Of a DNA stretch of 26,461 nt, positions 22,963-26,461 are shown piece by piece. Position 1 is the stretch's first letter. Every line of letters begins with the position of its first letter. The position numbers and the translations under genes are program-made. Source of the stretch: a virus; IMG/VR virus record IMGVR_UViG_3300040781_000242, positions 1-26,461 of that record, one strand, 5' to 3'. The notes beneath the pieces were generated by a model, which saw nothing but the letters and a program-made list of their open reading frames with translations, searched no databases and had not been told where the DNA came from.

Positions 22963-25900
22963 TATACGGAAGTGTCTACCCAAATGTCGCCAACCGATGG
23001 CCCTGGTGGCGGTGTTGAGCTCACTGTTACCAGACTGTTAAGTCCATCAGTACCTTGGATACCCTGGATGCCTTGTATGCTGACCCCTTGAAGTCCTTGG
23101 TTACCAAATATACCTTGCAGGCCGGTGCTTCCCTGGATGCCTTGCACGTTAGCGTCTGTGCCTTGTGTACCGGTGATTCCTTGGATACCTTGGCGTCCTT
23201 GTGTACCCTGTATGCCTTGTTGACCGAAAGTACCTTGTAGTCCGTCATTACCACCTGTTCCCTGGGTACCTTGTCGTCCCTGAATACCCTGTTGCCCAAG
23301 TAATCCTTGTGTGCCTTGCGTACCAGTTTGACCTTGTGTACCGGTTGTGCCCTGACTACCAGTTGTGCCTTGAAGTCCTTGCACGCCTTGGGAACCAGTT
23401 GTACCTTGACGCCCTTGCGTTCCTTGTGAACCCACTGCGCCTTGAACACCGTCCTCACCAGCAGTACCCTGAATACCCAGTACACCTTGTAGACCGCGTG
23501 AGCCTTGTGCACCTTGTGATCCAGCGATACCACTAGTACCTTGTGATCCAGTATTACCAGTTGTGCCTTGGAGTCCTTGTGAACCTTGTGTACCAGTTGT
23601 GCCTTGTGTACCGTTTGTACCGCCCGTGCCTTGCAGGCCCTGTTGTCCAGTAGTGCCTTGACGTCCTTGTGTTCCTTGGCTGCCCTGTGTGCCAGTTGTA
23701 CCCTGTGATCCATCATTACCAGCAGTACCTTGAGAGCCTGTTGCACCCAAGATACCCTGTGTGCCTTGAATACCTTGTTGTCCGAACGTGCCTTGTGTTC
23801 CTTGACGGCCTTGTGTTCCTTGCAGTCCATTAGCGCCCTGGACGCCAAATGTTCCTTGGATGCCTTGACTACCAGTCTGGCCCTGAGCGCCTTGCAAACC
23901 CTGATTACCCTGTAGTCCAGTAGTTCCCTGAATACCTTGAGAACCCTGTGTGCCAGTTGTACCTTGTAATCCATCGTTACCAGCAGTACCTTGCGACCCA
24001 AGCGTTCCTTGAATACCCTGAGTGCCCTGGATACCTTGTGTACCAGTTGTTCCTTGTGTACCCTGGCGGCCTTGTGTTCCCTGGAGTCCTTGTAATCCCT
24101 GGGCACCTTGTATACCATCAGTTCCTTGTAGGCCCTGAATTCCCTGGCGGCCTTGTGTTCCCTGGGTACCTTGGGTTCCTTGTTGGCCGTCAGTACCCTG
24201 CGCACCAATAGTACCAGTTTGTCCTTGTGAACCCGTTGTTCCCTGAGTACCCTGACTACCAATTATTCCCTGTGTACCTTGAATGCCTTGCTGGCCCGTT
24301 GTTCCCTGGCGTCCTTGTGTGCCTTGGATACCTTGTGTACCTTGCTGTCCAAACGTTCCTTGCGTACCAGTGCTACCTTGAGTACCCTGGTTACCAGTTG
24401 TGCCTTGCGAGCCAGTAGTTCCTTGGATACCCTGGGTGCCTTGGATGCCTTGTGTTCCTTGACGTCCTTGCGTACCCTGGTTACCAGTTGTGCCTTGTGT
24501 ACCTTGTGTACCTTGCAGGCCCTGAATTCCTTGAGTACCTTGGGTGCCTTGGATACCCTGGAGTCCTTGTGTGCCTTGGCTTCCTTGTAAGCCGTCTGTA
24601 CCTTGTGTACCAGTGTTGCCTTGGGTGCCTTGAGTACCTTGACGTCCTTGTGCACCCTGGCTGCCTTGTATGCCCTGCACACCTTGTTGACCAAATGTAC
24701 CTTGAGTTCCTTGGGTACCCTGACTACCAGTTGTTCCTTGGCGTCCCTGGGTTCCTTGTATTCCTTGCTGACCAAAGTTACCCTGAATGCCTTGTGATCC
24801 AGTTGTGCCCTGTCGTCCTTGGCTTCCTTGGGTGCCTTGTGTTCCTTGCGTACCCTGTGTGCCTTGCTGGCCCTGAAGACCTTGCTGGCCTTGGATACCC
24901 TGGATACCCTGAGTACCTTGAGTTCCTTGGGTACCTTGAGTACCTTGAGTACCTTGAGTTCCTTGTATGCCCTGGGTGCCTTGAGTGCCTTGTTGGCCTT
25001 GTATGCCTTGGATACCTTGTCCAGTTATACCCTGAATACCCTGTTGGCCAAAGTTACCTTGAACACCTTGTATACCAGCACCATCTGCGCCTTGTATTCC
25101 TTGCAATCCTAGACGACCAACGTTAGCCGTAACCTGCCAGGTGCTACCATCCCATACAAAACGCACCTCAGTATCCTGTACATCAAGTACAAGCTCATGT
25201 GTTTGGCTTTCAATTGTATTGCCGTTAGGCGAGACGTTGACACTGACATTACTAAAATCGTCACCATCATAAATCCATATTGCATCACCAATTACTGGAG
25301 CGGATGGCAAATCAATCGTAAAAGGTGTACCCTCAGGATCAGCAATAATAGCATCTTGTGGGTTAGCAGTGTATGCACTTGTTATGCGGATATAACGGAA
25401 TGTAATACCTTGCAGACCTTGTATGCCCTGGATACCTTGCAGACCCTGTGTTCCTTGAACGCCTTGCAGACCTTGTATGCCCTGGATACCTTGAGATCCA
25501 CCAATTCCTTGTGCCCCGGTTATTCCTTGCTGTCCGGTTATTCCTTGAGTTCCTTGGATACCCTGAACACCTTGTGTTCCTTGAACGCCTTGAATACCTT
25601 GAACGCCTTGAGTACCCTGGATGCCTTGAACACCTTGAATGCCTTGAGTACCCTGGATGCCTTGAACACCTTGAACGCCTTGCTGTCCAGTTATACCCTG
25701 GATGCCTTGCAGGCCCTGTGTGCCTTGAATTCCCTGTACACCCTGGTTGCCTTGAGTTCCTTGGACACCCTGGATTCCCTGAATGCCTTGAGTTCCCTGT
25801 ACGCCTTGAATGCCTTGAACGCCTTGTATTCCCTGTACGCCCTGCGTTCCTTGAACGCCTTGTATTCCCTGTACGCCCTGCGCTCCTTGAACGCCTTGTA

Positions 25901-26461
25901 TTCCCTGTACGCCCTGCGTTCCTTGAACGCCTTGAATGCCTTGAACGCCTTGCGTGCCTTGAACGCCTTGCGTTCCTTGAACGCCTTGCGTTCCTTGAAC
26001 GCCTTGAATGCCTTGAACGCCTTGCGTTCCTTGAACGCCTTGAACACCTTGAACGCCTTGTGTGCCCTGTGTTCCTTGCAGACCCTGTGTTCCTTGCAAT
26101 CCCTGGGTGCCCTGTGTTCCTTGCAATCCCTGGATACCTTGGGTACCTTGAGTTCCTTGAACACCTTGAATTCCTTGAGTGCCCTGGATACCCTGTGTAC
26201 CTTGAACACCTTGAATTCCTTGGATGCCTTGCGTTCCTTGAACACCTTGAATACCCTGGATGCCTTGCAGTCCCTGTGTTCCTTGAACACCTTGAATACC
26301 CTGGATGCCTTGGATACCTTGCGTTCCCTGCAAGCCCTGAGTTCCCTGGAGTCCTTGTATTCCTTGGATTCCTTGGATACCTTGTTGGCCCTGAATGCCT
26401 TGGATGCCTTGCAGGCCCTGTGTTCCTTGGATTCCCTGTACGCCTTGGATACCTTGTTGGC
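22962..26461 (-). CDS. Second giant collagen-like fibre protein (5' end outside window)
   Basis: At least 1166 codons, open to the right window edge, so the N-terminus is missing. It is made of Gly-X-Gln triplets with a single non-collagenous insert of about 95-100 residues (25114-25407; [21 protein letters not shown], then [12 protein letters not shown]). The edge-proximal stretch favours Val and Ile at X (GVQGIQG), while the rest favours Thr, Arg and Ser. The C-terminus is short and non-repetitive ([19 protein letters not shown]), lacking the large head seen in fibre 1. Apparent starts inside the repeat, such as the TTG near 26333, are not real starts. The stop overlaps the next gene's ATG (TAATG). 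Confidence 0.83.
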   Translation of the reverse strand, partial: QQGIQGVQGIQGTQGLQGIQGIQGQQGIQGIQGIQGLQGTQGLQGTQGIQGIQGIQGVQGTQGLQGIQGIQGVQGTQGIQGIQGVQGTQGIQGTQGIQGVQGTQGTQGIQGLQGTQGTQGLQGTQGLQGTQGTQGVQGVQGVQGTQGVQGIQGVQGTQGVQGTQGVQGTQGVQGIQGVQGTQGVQGIQGVQGAQGVQGIQGVQGTQGVQGIQGVQGIQGVQGTQGIQGIQGVQGTQGNQGVQGIQGTQGLQGIQGITGQQGVQGVQGIQGTQGIQGVQGIQGTQGVQGIQGVQGTQGVQGIQGTQGITGQQGITGAQGIGGSQGIQGIQGLQGVQGTQGLQGIQGIQGLQGITFRYIRITSAYTANPQDAIIADPEGTPFTIDLPSAPVIGDAIWIYDGDDFSNVSVNVSPNGNTIESQTHELVLDVQDTEVRFVWDGSTWQVTANVGRLGLQGIQGADGAGIQGVQGNFGQQGIQGITGQGIQGIQGQQGTQGTQGIQGTQGTQGTQGTQGTQGTQGIQGIQGQQGLQGQQGTQGTQGTQGTQGSQGRQGTTGSQGIQGNFGQQGIQGTQGRQGTTGSQGTQGTQGTFGQQGVQGIQGSQGAQGRQGTQGTQGNTGTQGTDGLQGSQGTQGLQGIQGTQGTQGIQGLQGTQGTQGTTGNQGTQGRQGTQGIQGTQGIQGTTGSQGTTGNQGTQGSTGTQGTFGQQGTQGIQGTQGRQGTTGQQGIQGTQGIIGSQGTQGTTGSQGQTGTIGAQGTDGQQGTQGTQGTQGRQGIQGLQGTDGIQGAQGLQGLQGTQGRQGTQGTTGTQGIQGTQGIQGTLGSQGTAGNDGLQGTTGTQGSQGIQGTTGLQGNQGLQGAQGQTGSQGIQGTFGVQGANGLQGTQGRQGTQGTFGQQGIQGTQGILGATGSQGTAGNDGSQGTTGTQGSQGTQGRQGTTGQQGLQGTGGTNGTQGTTGTQGSQGLQGTTGNTGSQGTSGIAGSQGAQGSRGLQGVLGIQGTAGEDGVQGAVGSQGTQGRQGTTGSQGVQGLQGTTGSQGTTGTQGQTGTQGTQGLLGQQGIQGRQGTQGTGGNDGLQGTFGQQGIQGTQGRQGIQGITGTQGTDANVQGIQGSTGLQGIFGNQGLQGVSIQGIQGIQGTDGLNSLVTVSSTPPPGPSVGDIWVDTSV
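25114..25407 (-). other. Non-collagenous globular module within fibre 2
   Basis: About 98 codons without Gly-X-Y periodicity interrupt the repeat. The segment reads as a small beta domain with alternating hydrophobics ([35 protein letters not shown]). It could be a trimerisation or carbohydrate-binding insert that registers the helix on either side. Confidence 0.7.
25815..25922 (-). repeat. Three tandem 36-bp units in fibre 2
   Basis: Units at 25815-25850, 25851-25886 and 25887-25922 are identical apart from one base, and encode four Gly-X-Gln triplets each. They indicate recent tandem duplication in the fibre stalk. Confidence 0.8.

Noticed and set aside
22963-22983. Upstream ATG at 22983 for the 188-residue gene
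   Set aside because: The ATG at 22962 forms a TAATG junction with the fibre 2 stop, and the extra seven residues look unrelated to the protein.
23027-26290. Long shifted-frame and antisense frames within fibre 2
   Set aside because: Same cause as in fibre 1; the Gly-X-Gln frame is the one that continues into the globular insert and the non-repetitive C-terminus.
22962-26333. TTG near 26333 as the start of fibre 2
   Set aside because: The Gly-X-Gln frame continues without a stop to the window edge, so the true start lies outside.
17530-26461. CRISPR array or diversity-generating retroelement
   Set aside because: The repeat period is 9 bp, coding, and has no spacers of constant length. No reverse transcriptase or template repeat is present in the window.

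Overview
The window looks like part of the genome of a T4-like (myovirus-type) tailed phage, most similar in gene style to marine T4-like phages. The evidence is a tail sheath protein (gp18-like), neck proteins (gp13-, gp14- and gp15-like), a gp1-like deoxynucleoside monophosphate kinase, a T4-type lysozyme, T4-type late promoter octamers (TATAAATA / GATAAATA) and two giant fibre-like proteins. No integrase, tRNA, rRNA, IS element or CRISPR array was seen. The host cannot be named from this sequence. Bilin genes in marine phages are known from cyanophages and also from uncultured phages thought not to infect cyanobacteria.

Layout, left to right. 1-2010 (minus): tail sheath, 3' end outside the window, behind a TATAAATA late promoter. 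2123-6607 (minus): a block of small unknown genes, a SprT-like metallopeptidase, a 388-aa unknown, gp13-like neck protein and dNMP kinase. Two closely related sigma70-type promoter modules drive the small-gene part. 6743-7498 (minus): a lipoprotein with an 11-residue repeat, divergent from the next block. 7547-12626 (plus): gp14-like neck protein, a glycosyltransferase-like protein, lysozyme, gp15-like tail completion protein, Nudix hydrolase and an unknown gene. 12616-17454 (minus): a tight six-gene operon, in transcription order a GH130-like propeller protein, TPR-FkbM methyltransferase, GT2 glycosyltransferase, 2OG-Fe(II) oxygenase-like protein, heme oxygenase and a PcyA/PcyX-like bilin reductase. 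17530-26461 (minus): two huge Gly-X-Gln repeat fibre proteins separated by two small unknown, probably virion-associated genes. The second fibre runs off the right edge.

How the parts fit. The structural genes (sheath, neck, completion, fibres) carry late promoter octamers; the small-gene block carries early-type promoters. The operon at 12.6-17.5 kb combines carbohydrate-modifying enzymes with a two-enzyme route from heme to biliverdin to a reduced bilin. It lies directly downstream of a Thr-rich collagen-like fibre, so fibre glycosylation is a reasonable but untested hypothesis. The best candidates for something unusual are the heme oxygenase plus bilin reductase cassette, the GATAAATA-N5-ATG arrangement at gp13, gp14 and gp15 (predicting leaderless late mRNAs), the duplicated early promoter module, the Gly-X-Gln fibres, and the hendecad-repeat lipoprotein.
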